The notes: generated by a model not told the origin, from the letters alone. DNA of 64,000 nucleotides from Saccharomycopsis fibuligera x Saccharomycopsis cf. fibuligera (GCA_001936135.1 CP012819.1:2017501-2081500), one strand, 5' to 3'. Numbered from the stretch's first letter, positions 43,302-52,975 are shown. Numbers and translations are program-made.

Positions 43302-45759
43302 ATTATTAAGGAAATGCAAGCCACTGTTTTCTTGAATGTATCTATTTATCAGTAGTGAAAAAGGTTTATAATTTTTTTTAGTGTATTGTGATCGTTGATT
43401 TTATAAAGTGTTAAGGATTCAACAATATCTAAGTGACTGAGTCAAATGTTGACATTGATGTATCAATCAACAAGACGTCAAAATTTCGAGACGAAAAGAA
43501 ATCAAAAAATAGGCAAGAAAGCACAACCAAAGCCGGACTTTTCTTTTTCCTTTTTAATCTATACTACAGACGCATAGGTATGGCGTAGATTGGTTAAGAA
43601 ACTGGTCAAAATGGCATATGTGCAAGTGTAAGAATTTTGCTTAAGGACATCGCGATAGACGAGATCTGCGCCTATGTCTGACACCACTAGCCCGACAGTC
43701 GTCTTCGTCTATGTGTGCCGTCATGTTGAATTAATCACTGTAGCCAGACAAACGTTCTTAACGCTTCAAGGCAGACCAGATATAATTGAACAAGTCTGAG
43801 ACATTTATGTGTTTAATGAAATAGCGATGATTGTATATTTGATCATTTATCGTGAAGTACTTTTACACGAGCTCGATTGTCTGCCGCTCATAAAATTTTT
43901 ATTTCACTTTTTATTACTTTTTTTCGGATATCGTACATGCGATCTATATTCGGACGGACTTATTTTGCACGTAGCAGACATTGAATTGACGAGGAGCGAA
44001 GGACAGGGCCGCCTCAGAATATTCAGATGAAGAATAAAACGACAGTATTTGTAAAGAGGTTACGGGCTTGAGTCACCAAAACTTATATTTTGAAGAGAAT
44101 ACCTATGATATTATCGTAAAAAGGGAGAAGAGCCGTATGTTGTAGTACGGAATTCTGTCTGCATTGTTGATACATTGAAATATTGACCTCCTACCTCCAC
44201 CCATATATTAGGTTGATCATGAAAAAAAATCTGACAAAATAGGATTAGATTTGAATAAAATATTTATATTTGCAATAAAAGTTGGTTTATCAATTGGTTT
44301 ATTGGCTCCATTGCAAAGAAAACGTTTTTGTAGATGATAACACCCCAGAATAATTCAATATCTACAGGCCAGCGATCTGAAAGTGAGAGAAGTTATTGAC
44401 TATGAGAAAAAATTTTTACAGCTACCATTCCGCATCATTTGCCTTTTTTGTCCTTTCACTAAAAACATTGATATGGTATCATGCAATAATTTTCTATGTT
44501 TTTACCAAGAACATAAGCAGGTAAAAGTTTTTGGGAATATATGTGCTGATTTGGCTTATTTCGCCAAAGTTTAGAAATTTTACTTAGACCCCGCGTCTTT
44601 CCAAATTGTTTTATAGAATAAATGTGTAAAAGTGGATTAACCTATAGGCGAATTGATGTGCGGAATGTAACATTGTCTTCAATCAAAGTTTAAGAGTAAA
44701 ACACCGCCCATCCATACAAACCATCAGTGTGGAAAGCAACGACATGTCCACTAAATTTTTATAACATGAAATATTGGTTGAAATTTTTAAAGGAATTATC
44801 TTTTATGTTTATTTTTAATTTTGATTTTAAGTTTACTTTTATGTTTATTCTTATTTTTATTTTGTTATTGTTTTTGTTTTTATTTTTTTAAAAAAAACAA
44901 ACAACAGTTATTTGCAACTCAATAAACAGACATTGTTTTTATGGCTTAAAAATCTACATGCAGATTAGCTCTCATGTCATTAACTTTGCACTGCGTAATA
45001 TTTAAAGTAAAATATTCAACATCACAAACTTGCACATCTCCTAAGTCTTAAAATTTTGCAGTCATTTATTTTTATTGGCAACCTTCAAAGGACGACCAAT
45101 ATGCAATACTCAATTATGACAAAATTCTAGCGAAACGTATAAAACAACACTTATGAAAATTCCGAATTATATAGATTTAACGTGGGTTTCAGTGAGTGCG
45201 GGTACATATAAATACAAAAAGAAAAGTTATGAAAGAATAGAAAAAAAAAAAATTATACGGGAGCGTGATGTGATGATATGAGAAGAGAGTATTAAAAACC
45301 AAAACAAGCGAAGATTGAAATGATAAAGAAACAAGAAGAAAAACAAAATGACATGTGATGTGCGATTCCTGAGTATTCGGGGGGAGGGAGTCGACAAAAC
45401 AGGGTAAAGATGACAAAAAGAGAAAACAAAAATTAGTTATTAATGACTTAATGATTATGATACAAGCTTCTGGAAATCTAATGCCAACTGTAAATATGAG
45501 TGTAGAAGTAAGCGTAGATATCCAATAATGAATGCGTAAATGAATGCGTAAATGAGAAAAAGACTAATAGCGAATGAACAAAAAACGTTACCTTTTTACT
45601 TCTTTGCTATAAGCAGGTGATGAATCGTAAACTGCAAATTGTGAATGCTAATTGTGCAAATTTGACAAATGGCAATCCTCAAAAAAGCACTAACAAGCAA
45701 CGGAACTTATAATCATGAAAAAGAATTTAATTAACATGTAAAATGCTGAAAAACGCAAC
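43302..45759. other. Gene-free interval (2.5 kb)
   Basis: The interval carries the upstream region of the coiled-coil gene and the 3' flank of GPR1. It is AT-rich, with a T-rich irregular TTTAT repeat around 44800-44890. Short frames at 43809-44030 and 44383-44574 have no recognisable features. Confidence 0.5.
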
Positions 45760-48700
45760 TCATACTGGTGGACCACGTTTCAAAAAATCCAAAAAGTCCA
45801 ACTCCGAATCATCATCATTTTCGCCATCTTCGTCAACATTACCATTACTGTTATCAACAGGAACGCCTTCATTAGATTCATCTAATCCTCCAACAGAAAT
45901 ACCATGGGCATTTGCACTTGTCAACGCAGCTGCACTAGCGGTACCTACAGGTTCACTGGTAGTTGCTTGACTAACTGCCCCGGCAATGCTTTTACTTATT
46001 TGCATTGGTGTATTTTTTGTATGATGTAAAAATGAGTTAGTTTTCCTTAAAAGACGCGACGTGCCCGTTGACCCTGACCTTGACCCCGATCTCGATGCTG
46101 ACCTTGATACTGGATTGCTGTTGCTAACACGGCCAGTATTGTCATGTTGTCCGCTATTGCTGACATTGCTGTTGTGGTATAAGTGGGCATCACTCAAACT
46201 GGTTGGCCGCGTCAACGGTTGTTGTTGTTGCTGCTGCTGCTTCTGCTGATTAGCTATTGTTGCTTTAACATATGAATTATTTCTTGTAAACGTGATTCCA
46301 TGGCCTGCGGTATTGTTGTTAATGTTGGCATCGGCTATGGTTTTATTTGTGATGGTGTTGATGGATGACATGGTATTAGTATGGTTATGATTTTGATAGC
46401 CTTCCGGAGAAGCAGATGAAGAGATTGGATCTTCCTCAATTTGATTTTTAGAAACAGACTCGCTAGCGGTGTGATGTGTCATATTGGTGATGCCTTGTTG
46501 TTGCGCATTGCTATGTGAAGTCGAAAATGGTTTAGGTTTGACTTCTTTCAATTCGTAGTTCCCAAAAAAAGAAGAAGGTTCAGCATCAGCAGCATTATTT
46601 TTAAACTTGGAGTGATTGATATCGTCCATAGCATCATCATGGCCATCGTAGTTCTTTCCATTGTGATTATTGCTGCTTCCATTCTTTAACCAAGATAACC
46701 ATCCAGATGATGATTTTTGACCAACACCATTGAAAGCTGCTTGCCTAGCTTTGTATTTTGCTGGAAATACTGGTGGTGACAAATCAAGGCCATCTTGTGG
46801 CTGTTTAGCACTCATGGTCGCAATAGCACCTTCATACCCAGGCTGTTCTGAAATTATTTTGGTTAGGTCGGAATCTCGGCAATCAATACTATCAGTACTA
46901 CCAGTACCGCTGCTAGCAAAACTTTTCAACAAGGACGACGATTTACGTCTTGAAGAAGACGAATGTGACTCCTGAGAATATTTTCTTGAATCTGCATTGC
47001 TTTGGCCGCTGCTCACGTACCCATGGTATTGTGAAATATTTTTGCGCGCCATTAAAGAAGAAGCGCGATGTGGCATGTTGTAGAAATCAGAAGTAGAAAT
47101 CACCGTATCTGATCGTTGTTGCTGTTGTTGATGTGGATGAGGCTCACGCGGGTGATTTTGGGCAGTACTTGCAAATGCTGGATTTGAGTGGACCACTGAT
47201 GATGTTACTGGTTCTGGTCCCGTACTGGCGGCGTTGCTATTATGACTGTTTCGCGCTTGTCGATTAGGGGTGCCTCTTTCTGGAGATGAATGAAGAACAA
47301 CAAATGGGTTTTCTAGCGTGCTGCTGTTATTTCTACTTTCTGAAGTATCTGTAGGGGTTTCTTCACTGAGCCTTCCAAAAGCGGTGGTATTGTTCTTGTT
47401 GTTGTTATAAATTTTTGGTTGCTTTTGCATAGTGGCTTTTGGCACAGATGAACGAAACTCGTTTTCGTTGAGTGTGTCACCCAAAATGTTGCTAAAGTCG
47501 TGGGTGGAATTACTGAATATTTTGGTGTGCATGTCGTTTGGGGTTTGCTCATTGGTAGCCGAGCTGGTATTGTTACTGCTGTTTTGCAGAGGATTTTTAG
47601 TGCCTCTATTTCTAAATCGCCTCACAATGTTGAACCATCGGCTGCTATTATTTTCATCATTGTAGTAGTCATAACTGTCATCAGGAATATAATACAACGG
47701 AAGCCACGTCAAGTATCGTCTCCATTGCTCGTGGTTCTCGTAATAATGCGCAGAATGATCGTTTGCGTAAAGATGACCGTGCTTGAGCTTGATACGTTTA
47801 GTAACGTTAAGCACAGTATAATTCCATGGTGTTTCTCTGTACAAGAATACAATTGTGTCGATAGTGCAGTTGAACGGCTGCATGAAGGCAGCAATTGCAG
47901 TTAGCCAGTATACTGGGCCATGCTTCAACTCATAGTCGTACTGAATACACTGGAGGGCAAACGGAGCTAGCCAAAGGAATATGTAAGAGATTGGATAAAT
48001 GAAAATCGATTTCATTTGTTTTTCAATCTGAATACGCCGCTGCTCAAATGAGCTCATGGTTGCTTCGTGGAGTGTCTTGCGAAGCTTATTTGAATCGTTG
48101 TTTTTGCCGGCACGGTTCTCATTAGTATTGCTGAGGATGTTGCCGTCGTTATTATTGCCATTGAGGTTATCGGCTGCGACTTCTTTATTTTCAAAATGTT
48201 CCTCTATATCAGTCACCGACTCATAATCGCCGGTGGTGTTGCTTGGCGGCGAGTTGGGATGGCTGGACGCAGCAATATTGGTGTTTTTCTTTTTCTGAAT
48301 CAATGTCTCAGTGAACTTGTGACCCTTCATGAATTTCAACGTAAGGTACTTCAAATTCATGAAAAAATGCTTGTTGAACTTCAACCGGTGGCTTTTCTTA
48401 TTATTGATCTCTTCATGAATATACAAGATGTGATTAAACTGCCGGATCACATGAACGTAAATGGCGATGTAGATGATGATAATTGTCACCACAATTACAT
48501 ACCGCGGCACCCAACTCAACACCAAGCGGTACCATTTCGGCCGTTCCGGCAAATAGCACCAGCTAGTTAGCGGCTGATAGCCGACATTATTGACAAAAGC
48601 CAACGAGGCAAAAACAACAGGGACAAGCAAGCTTATGATCCAAACGTAGAAACGAAAGGGGAAAAGTCCGCCTTCCACCTTATCCCCATTCTTGTACTTG

Positions 48701-49221
48701 CGATTGGGCGTGAAAATCAACAAGGCGGTGTGGATTGCGAACGCAAAAATGGCAATATCAGCGCCCTCAATAGCCATGGCGGTGAAAAACCCAACGATGT
48801 CGCAAAAGTTATCATTGTAGTAGGCCAACTTCACAAGGGCCACTCTGGCTGGATAGAATAGAAGGGTGACGGCTTTGAGGAAATCATAGCCAATGAGAAA
48901 GAAAATTAGTTGATGGCGGAACACTCTGCGCCTAGCGTCGATGGCGCCTAGCATGTAGAAGCCCACTAGGCCAGCGGCAATCAGCACCACAGAAGAAGCA
49001 ATGGCAACGTATCTGAGTGTTTGGGACCTCTGCTCAGATAGCCGGTCGAGAGGAGACTCGGGCACCAGTTTGCTGTTCTCCCCGTGTAGACTGAGCCCCG
49101 TGGCCATAGCGGTTGCGGTCAAGTTGAGTAGGGTGTGGACTGGCGACGACGATACCGGAGACGAACTGGCGCTGGTGCTGGTGCTGGTGCTGGCGGGAAA
49201 GCCATGACTGTGGGGAGACAT
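45760..49221 (-). CDS. GPR1: G-protein-coupled nutrient receptor Gpr1
   Basis: The 1153-residue protein has a Ser/Thr-rich outside N-terminus. Five membrane spans lie at about 68-270, starting TLRYVAIASSVVLIAAGLVG, with a further landmark FFTAMAIEGADIAIFAFAIHTALLIF. A long third inner loop (about 270-400) follows. Spans six and seven hold IFIYPISYIFLWLAPFALQC and NCTIDTIVFLYRETPW, both typical of Gpr1. The tail of about 680 residues is rich in Asn, Ser and Gln (including a poly-Gln run of eight) and ends in an acidic segment then FLDFLKRGPPV. Gpr1 signals through Gpa2 to adenylate cyclase; in C. albicans it responds to methionine/sugar and drives filamentation. The C. albicans protein is about 820 residues, so this tail is unusually long. 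The ATG is at 49221. Confidence 0.95.
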   Translation of the reverse strand: MSPHSHGFPASTSTSTSASSSPVSSSPVHTLLNLTATAMATGLSLHGENSKLVPESPLDRLSEQRSQTLRYVAIASSVVLIAAGLVGFYMLGAIDARRRVFRHQLIFFLIGYDFLKAVTLLFYPARVALVKLAYYNDNFCDIVGFFTAMAIEGADIAIFAFAIHTALLIFTPNRKYKNGDKVEGGLFPFRFYVWIISLLVPVVFASLAFVNNVGYQPLTSWCYLPERPKWYRLVLSWVPRYVIVVTIIIIYIAIYVHVIRQFNHILYIHEEINNKKSHRLKFNKHFFMNLKYLTLKFMKGHKFTETLIQKKKNTNIAASSHPNSPPSNTTGDYESVTDIEEHFENKEVAADNLNGNNNDGNILSNTNENRAGKNNDSNKLRKTLHEATMSSFEQRRIQIEKQMKSIFIYPISYIFLWLAPFALQCIQYDYELKHGPVYWLTAIAAFMQPFNCTIDTIVFLYRETPWNYTVLNVTKRIKLKHGHLYANDHSAHYYENHEQWRRYLTWLPLYYIPDDSYDYYNDENNSSRWFNIVRRFRNRGTKNPLQNSSNNTSSATNEQTPNDMHTKIFSNSTHDFSNILGDTLNENEFRSSVPKATMQKQPKIYNNNKNNTTAFGRLSEETPTDTSESRNNSSTLENPFVVLHSSPERGTPNRQARNSHNSNAASTGPEPVTSSVVHSNPAFASTAQNHPREPHPHQQQQQRSDTVISTSDFYNMPHRASSLMARKNISQYHGYVSSGQSNADSRKYSQESHSSSSRRKSSSLLKSFASSGTGSTDSIDCRDSDLTKIISEQPGYEGAIATMSAKQPQDGLDLSPPVFPAKYKARQAAFNGVGQKSSSGWLSWLKNGSSNNHNGKNYDGHDDAMDDINHSKFKNNAADAEPSSFFGNYELKEVKPKPFSTSHSNAQQQGITNMTHHTASESVSKNQIEEDPISSSASPEGYQNHNHTNTMSSINTITNKTIADANINNNTAGHGITFTRNNSYVKATIANQQKQQQQQQQPLTRPTSLSDAHLYHNSNVSNSGQHDNTGRVSNSNPVSRSASRSGSRSGSTGTSRLLRKTNSFLHHTKNTPMQISKSIAGAVSQATTSEPVGTASAAALTSANAHGISVGGLDESNEGVPVDNSNGNVDEDGENDDDSELDFLDFLKRGPPV

Positions 49222-49404
49222 GGCGCGGGCGTTGCTGTTGGAGTATGGGACGTACTGCGGATGGCGTTGTGTGGGTATCTTTTACTCAGCGCTAGCCACT
49301 TGTTTGTAGATAAACTGAAGCGATAGAAGCACCAGATGCAAATTCTATATGAGCGTCTAAGTGGGCCTGGGATTTTCTGGAGGTGACTTTGGGCAGTGAA
49401 ACAG

Positions 49405-49478
49405 GAGGAAAAAATAAAAAAAATAAAAAAAATAAAAAAAAAAAAGTAAAAAAGTAAAAAAAGTAAAAAACAGAAAAA
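49405..49478. repeat. A-rich tract with TAAAAAAA-type units
   Basis: Tandem (A)n-T units change to (A)n-GT units. They lie about 190-260 bp upstream of the GPR1 ATG. Confidence 0.8.
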
Positions 49479-49535
49479 CAAAAATTAGTTTAGAGTAGGA
49501 AAAAGAAACACCAGAAAAGCGGATCTGAAAGATAA

Positions 49536-49634
49536 AGCCAAACAATACAAAAAAGCCAAACAATACAGAAAGCCAAACAATACAGAAAGCCAAACAATAC
49601 AGCCGACAATACAGAAAGCCAAACAATACAAAAA
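49536..49634. repeat. 17-bp minisatellite upstream of GPR1
   Basis: Five to six copies of AGCCAAACAATACAGAA occur with small variations, one copy truncated. The array sits 315-415 bp upstream of the GPR1 start, right at the edge of the GC-rich island. Confidence 0.9.
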
Positions 49635-49836
49635 AGCACAACAGCACAATTGGTGAAGTGGCGCTTTGCGTGCAGCTACGGTTGGAGATGTAGCTGCTGG
49701 ATCCCAGGCCAGAAGAAGCCGAGATGTGTCCAGGCGCTCAGAGCAAGTGTGGTGTGGGCTCGGACACCCTCAGGGCAGTTTTGGGGACGGTCCGCCTGGC
49801 GGGGGGTATAAATATAACGCTCGCTGGGCAGAAACC

Positions 49837-49884
49837 GGGACATTGGGGACATTAGGGAGATTGGGACATTAGGGAAATTGGGGA
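49837..49884. repeat. Degenerate tandem GGGACATTAGGGA repeat
   Basis: Three to four imperfect copies of a GGGACATT(A/G)GGGA-like unit lie 20 bp after an isolated TATA element. Confidence 0.8.
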
Positions 49885-50082
49885 TATCCAGGATATTTAT
49901 TGCCAGCGCTACCGTGCCGCGGCGGCGCACGCGGCGTGGCCAGCAGACAGCCGGCCAAAGAGCGGCGGCCAAAGTGTCTGTCGGTCTTGACCGCCGTTTC
50001 CTCCGGTGTTTCAGTGCTAGTTGGCAGTGACACCAAGCAGCCGAAACACGAATGGCGTTGGGAGTGACGAAAGGGGCAGGTG

Positions 50083-50107
50083 CCGGCCGGCAGGCGCCGG
50101 CCGGCAG
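50083..50107. repeat. Direct repeat of GCCGGCCGGCAG
   Basis: Two copies of this 12-bp unit, containing the palindrome CCGGCCGG, are separated by two bases in the far upstream region of CYB2. Confidence 0.8.
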
Positions 50108-50142
50108 TCTGTTCTGGAATACAGGCTGTTCTGGAAAACAGG
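50107..50142. repeat. Tandem CTGT-N8-ACAG dyads
   Basis: Two head-to-tail copies of CTGTTCTGGAA(T/A)ACAGG, each itself a dyad (CTGT … ACAG). They look like candidate operator sites. Confidence 0.75.
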
Positions 50143-50524
50143 CGAGGGTGGGGCGCTTGGCGGCAGCAGCACAGCAGGCGGCCGGACGACGTCTGGTGGG
50201 CGGTAAGCGATTAGTCATGAGCACCCCGAGGGGTAACCCGCCTTCGCACCGGGCGGGCTGCTCGTTGGCCTCAGACGCCAGTCGCAGAAAGTGTGGAGAG
50301 CGGAAAAACCGAATGCAACAGCAGCGCGTATCTATCTCATCGGCCATCGATCCACCGGTCAGCCTCCGCATGGTGCGTGCCATGTTGCCATATGTGTTGC
50401 TGTCCACACACCGCGATGCTTCGCTTCGCTCCACGGTCGGTGTACCGCAGCGACAGCCGTGCTGAGTGCGATCCGGAGCCTCTGCCGCTGGTAGTCTAGC
50501 TTCACGCAGCGCTCGCTTCGACAC

Positions 50525-50567
50525 GCGCCATCGCGTGCGCCATCGCGTGCGCCATCGCGTGCGCCAT
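50525..50567. repeat. 12-bp tandem repeat GCGCCATCGCGT x3
   Basis: Three perfect copies and a partial fourth, each with a CGCG core, about 300 bp upstream of the CYB2 start. Confidence 0.92.
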
Positions 50568-50585
50568 GGCGGCGGCAGCGGCAGC

Positions 50586-50610
50586 GGCAGCCTATAGGCT
50601 ATAGGCTGCC
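50586..50610. repeat. Perfect inverted repeat, 12-bp arms
   Basis: GGCAGCCTATAG and its exact reverse complement are separated by one base. The core CCTATAGG is related to the direct repeat at 50681-50710. Confidence 0.95.
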
Positions 50611-50680
50611 GGCGACGACTATCGCTCTGCTGTGCGCTATGTGGCAGCGCGGTACACGCGGTGCTGTTGTACTGTAAACA

Positions 50681-50710
50681 AGCCTATGGGCGGCAAGCCT
50701 ATGGGCGGCA
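50681..50710. repeat. Perfect 15-bp tandem duplication
   Basis: AGCCTATGGGCGGCA is present twice head to tail, 57 bp before the CYB2 TATA box. Confidence 0.95.
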
Positions 50711-50766
50711 GATCAGTGTGGCTGACAGGCTGCGGAGTAAACGTCGCTGGGGCGTATCAGGACGGG

Positions 50767-50774
50767 TATATAAG
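50767..50774 (+). promoter_or_regulatory. CYB2: CYB2 TATA box
   Basis: TATATAAG lies 96 bp before the ATG at 50870 but only 33 bp before an in-frame ATG at 50807. This supports the downstream ATG as the start. Confidence 0.7.
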
Positions 50775-50869
50775 TCAGCCGTGCTTCCTGTGTTGTGCTG
50801 CTGTCCATGGCTCTGTTGCTTCTTCTTTCAGCCTTGCCGCTGCTTTGCTTCCACTCGCCGCTCAAAACC

Positions 50870-52534
50870 ATGTCAGCCACAGGCCCAGGCACAGCCACTG
50901 TTTCCGCTGACCAAGTGGCCCAGCACAACTCAGCCAAGGACTGCTGGATAGTGCTCCACGGCAAAGTCTACAACGTCACACGCTTCCTAAGCAAGCACCC
51001 CGGGGGCGCCAAAATCATCTCCAGGCTAGCCGGCAAGGACGCGTCTGCGCAGTTCGACAAATTCCACGCACTCGACATTTTGCAGTCCTACATTTACGAC
51101 GAGTCCATCTCCGTGGTGGGCCAGCTTGAAGCGGCGGCCGCGGCCGCGGCCGCCGGCGCGGCAAAGGCCGCGGCCCAGCACGACTCTGAGCAGGAGGAGT
51201 CGGTGATCAACAAGTACGAGCCGGAAAGATTGGTGGCCCTCAAGAACAAGCCGCCGTTGGACCATTTGATGAACTTGTACGACTTTGAGTACGTCGCCAA
51301 CCGGACGTTGGAGCCGATTGCCAGAAATTACTATTCAAGCGGCGTGGACGACGAAATCACCGCCAGAGAAAACCACTACGCATACAAGCGGGTCTTCTTC
51401 AACCCCAGGGTGCTTGTGGACGTTACCGAATGCGACATCTCGACCACGCTCTTGGGGTCGCCGACAAGCGCGCCCTTCTACGTTTCCGCCACCGCGATGC
51501 AAAAATACGCTCATCCGGAAGGGGAGAAGGTCTTCGCCAGAGGCTGTTTGAGGACGGATGTGCTCCAAATGGTGCCATGCTTGTCGTCCTTTCCCTTTGA
51601 CGACATCATGGACGAGTACGCCCGCGGCACGAACGGAGGAAGCGCGCGCACAAAGAAGGCCCCGTTCTGGTACCAGCTCTACCTCAGCAAGCACGACGGC
51701 CTCAACGAAGAGCTCATCCGCAAAGTGGAGAGATCGGGCGGCAGGGGGCTCTTCATCACCGTCGACAACGTCTGGGGCGGCAACCGCGAGAAGGACAAGA
51801 GAACGAAAACCATAGTCAACCACCTTGTCAAACTCGAGGAGCAAAGAGCCAAGTTGTCGAAACAGAACGGCAAGAAGCAGCTTTCCAAGAAAGAGCTTGA
51901 GTCGTTGATGTTGATCCAACATGACGACCAGGAGTACAAGGACGGCGACGCCAGTTCCGGGAGATTGGGCCGTAGAGCAGTAACTTGGTTGACCTGGGCC
52001 CGCATGCGCCACTTGAAGACCGTCACGTCGATGCCGTTTGTCATCAAGGGAATCCAATCGGTTGCCGATGTACAACTCGCTATCGACAACGGAATGGACG
52101 GCATCGTGCTATCGAACCACGGGGGAAGACAGGTCGACTTCTCCAAGGCGCCGCTTGAGCTACTTGCCGATATAAACAAATTGGGGCTCCACAGGAAAAT
52201 CAACGTGTTTGTTGACGGCGGCGTCAGAAGAGGCACCGACGTGATAAAGGCATTGTGTTTGGGCGCAAAGGCCGTGGGCTTGGGCCGAGGACTCTTGTAC
52301 CCCGTGGCCACTTATGGAGAAGCGGGATTGGTGAGGGCCATCGAGTTGTTGAAGGACGAAATGGTGGCGACCATGCGCAATATCGGGGCTACCAAGTTGA
52401 GCGAGTTGAACGAGAGCTTCGTTGACTTGGAGAACTTGAAGAAGAGATGCTCGAACTTCGGCGACGCTACGGACTTGTATCACAGGGCTTCGTTGCCTTT
52501 GGTGTCGCCGCAATTCAACAAGGTGAAGTTGTGA
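50870..52534 (+). CDS. CYB2: Flavocytochrome b2-type L-lactate dehydrogenase (divergent)
   Basis: The protein has 554 residues from the ATG at 50870. A cytochrome b5 domain (about 10-85) has the heme ligands H43 (in HPGG) and H66. An Ala-rich hinge (eight Ala in a row) follows, then the FMN TIM barrel. Active-site blocks of yeast Cyb2 are kept: ARNYYSSG, WYQLYL, ITVD, VIKGIQ, and the His/Arg pair in SNHGGRQ. The loop-4 region (about 330-415) is longer and unlike Cyb2, with a Lys/Glu-rich insert. The enzyme oxidises L-lactate (or another 2-hydroxy acid) and passes electrons to cytochrome c. With this start there is no mitochondrial presequence. The frame extends to an ATG at 50807, but that leader contains two CTG codons whereas the rest has none. 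The gene is far more GC-rich than its neighbours. CYB2 or a 2-hydroxy-acid-oxidising paralogue. Confidence 0.88.
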   Translation: MSATGPGTATVSADQVAQHNSAKDCWIVLHGKVYNVTRFLSKHPGGAKIISRLAGKDASAQFDKFHALDILQSYIYDESISVVGQLEAAAAAAAAGAAKAAAQHDSEQEESVINKYEPERLVALKNKPPLDHLMNLYDFEYVANRTLEPIARNYYSSGVDDEITARENHYAYKRVFFNPRVLVDVTECDISTTLLGSPTSAPFYVSATAMQKYAHPEGEKVFARGCLRTDVLQMVPCLSSFPFDDIMDEYARGTNGGSARTKKAPFWYQLYLSKHDGLNEELIRKVERSGGRGLFITVDNVWGGNREKDKRTKTIVNHLVKLEEQRAKLSKQNGKKQLSKKELESLMLIQHDDQEYKDGDASSGRLGRRAVTWLTWARMRHLKTVTSMPFVIKGIQSVADVQLAIDNGMDGIVLSNHGGRQVDFSKAPLELLADINKLGLHRKINVFVDGGVRRGTDVIKALCLGAKAVGLGRGLLYPVATYGEAGLVRAIELLKDEMVATMRNIGATKLSELNESFVDLENLKKRCSNFGDATDLYHRASLPLVSPQFNKVKL

Positions 52535-52539
52535 GGCAT

Positions 52540-52577
52540 ATTTTTATTTTTATTTTTATTTTTATTTTTTTTTTTTA
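52540..52577. repeat. (TTTTTA)n tract after CYB2
   Basis: Four to five TTTTTA units begin 6 bp after the CYB2 stop; probably the 3'-end/polyadenylation region. Confidence 0.85.
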
Positions 52578-52934
52578 TTGCTTCCTTTTTTTAGTTTCAA
52601 AACACGTTATGATTTCTTGTTATTTTTCTTTCCTTCTAATCCTTTTTCGAATACGACCTTGAGCTACAGTCCCAGCGCTTGTTTGTGTGTGCATGTTGAG
52701 AATTATGCATATCCACCAACTGAGTACATCGGAAGAATAAGGTTTCGCAAGCTGGCGCGATACTCACATCGACCGCACTGGAGTTGTTTCTCGAAAAGCT
52801 TGACCAGCAAAAGTTTCGGAGCCGCCGCCGTCTGGCTCTCTCCGCCACCGTAGCTTCTCTCACCGTTGCAAAGCTTGCGGCTGCTCGCGCTGCGCCTATC
52901 TGATCTCCAGCTGGGTAGAGCTTATACGCAGTTG

Positions 52935-52975
52935 TATATATACACACACACACATGCACATACACACATATGCAC
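52935..52975. repeat. Imperfect (CA)n tract
   Basis: Alternating purine-pyrimidine sequence (TATATACACACACACACATGCAC…) lies inside the GC-rich island. Confidence 0.8.

Larger units (their letters stand above)
49222..50869. other. Region between divergent GPR1 and CYB2 starts
   Basis: The left part (to about 49650) is AT-rich, with A-rich tracts and a 17-bp minisatellite upstream of GPR1. From about 49650 the base composition switches abruptly to GC-rich and stays so through CYB2. The right part is the repeat-rich CYB2 upstream region. An isolated TATAAATATAA (49807-49817) lies inside the GC-rich part without a matching gene. Confidence 0.6.

Noticed and set aside
49676-50524. 282-codon frame on the minus strand in the GC-rich island
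   Set aside because: Its length is explained by high GC (few stops). It is Arg/Pro/Cys-rich with no motif, has no clear ATG support, and covers the repeat arrays of the CYB2 promoter.
50807-50869. N-terminal extension of CYB2 from an upstream ATG (hydrophobic leader, possible presequence)
   Set aside because: The ATG is only 33 bp from the TATA box, and the leader contains two CTG codons while the rest of the gene has none. The downstream ATG fits both signals better, though the leader is not fully excluded.
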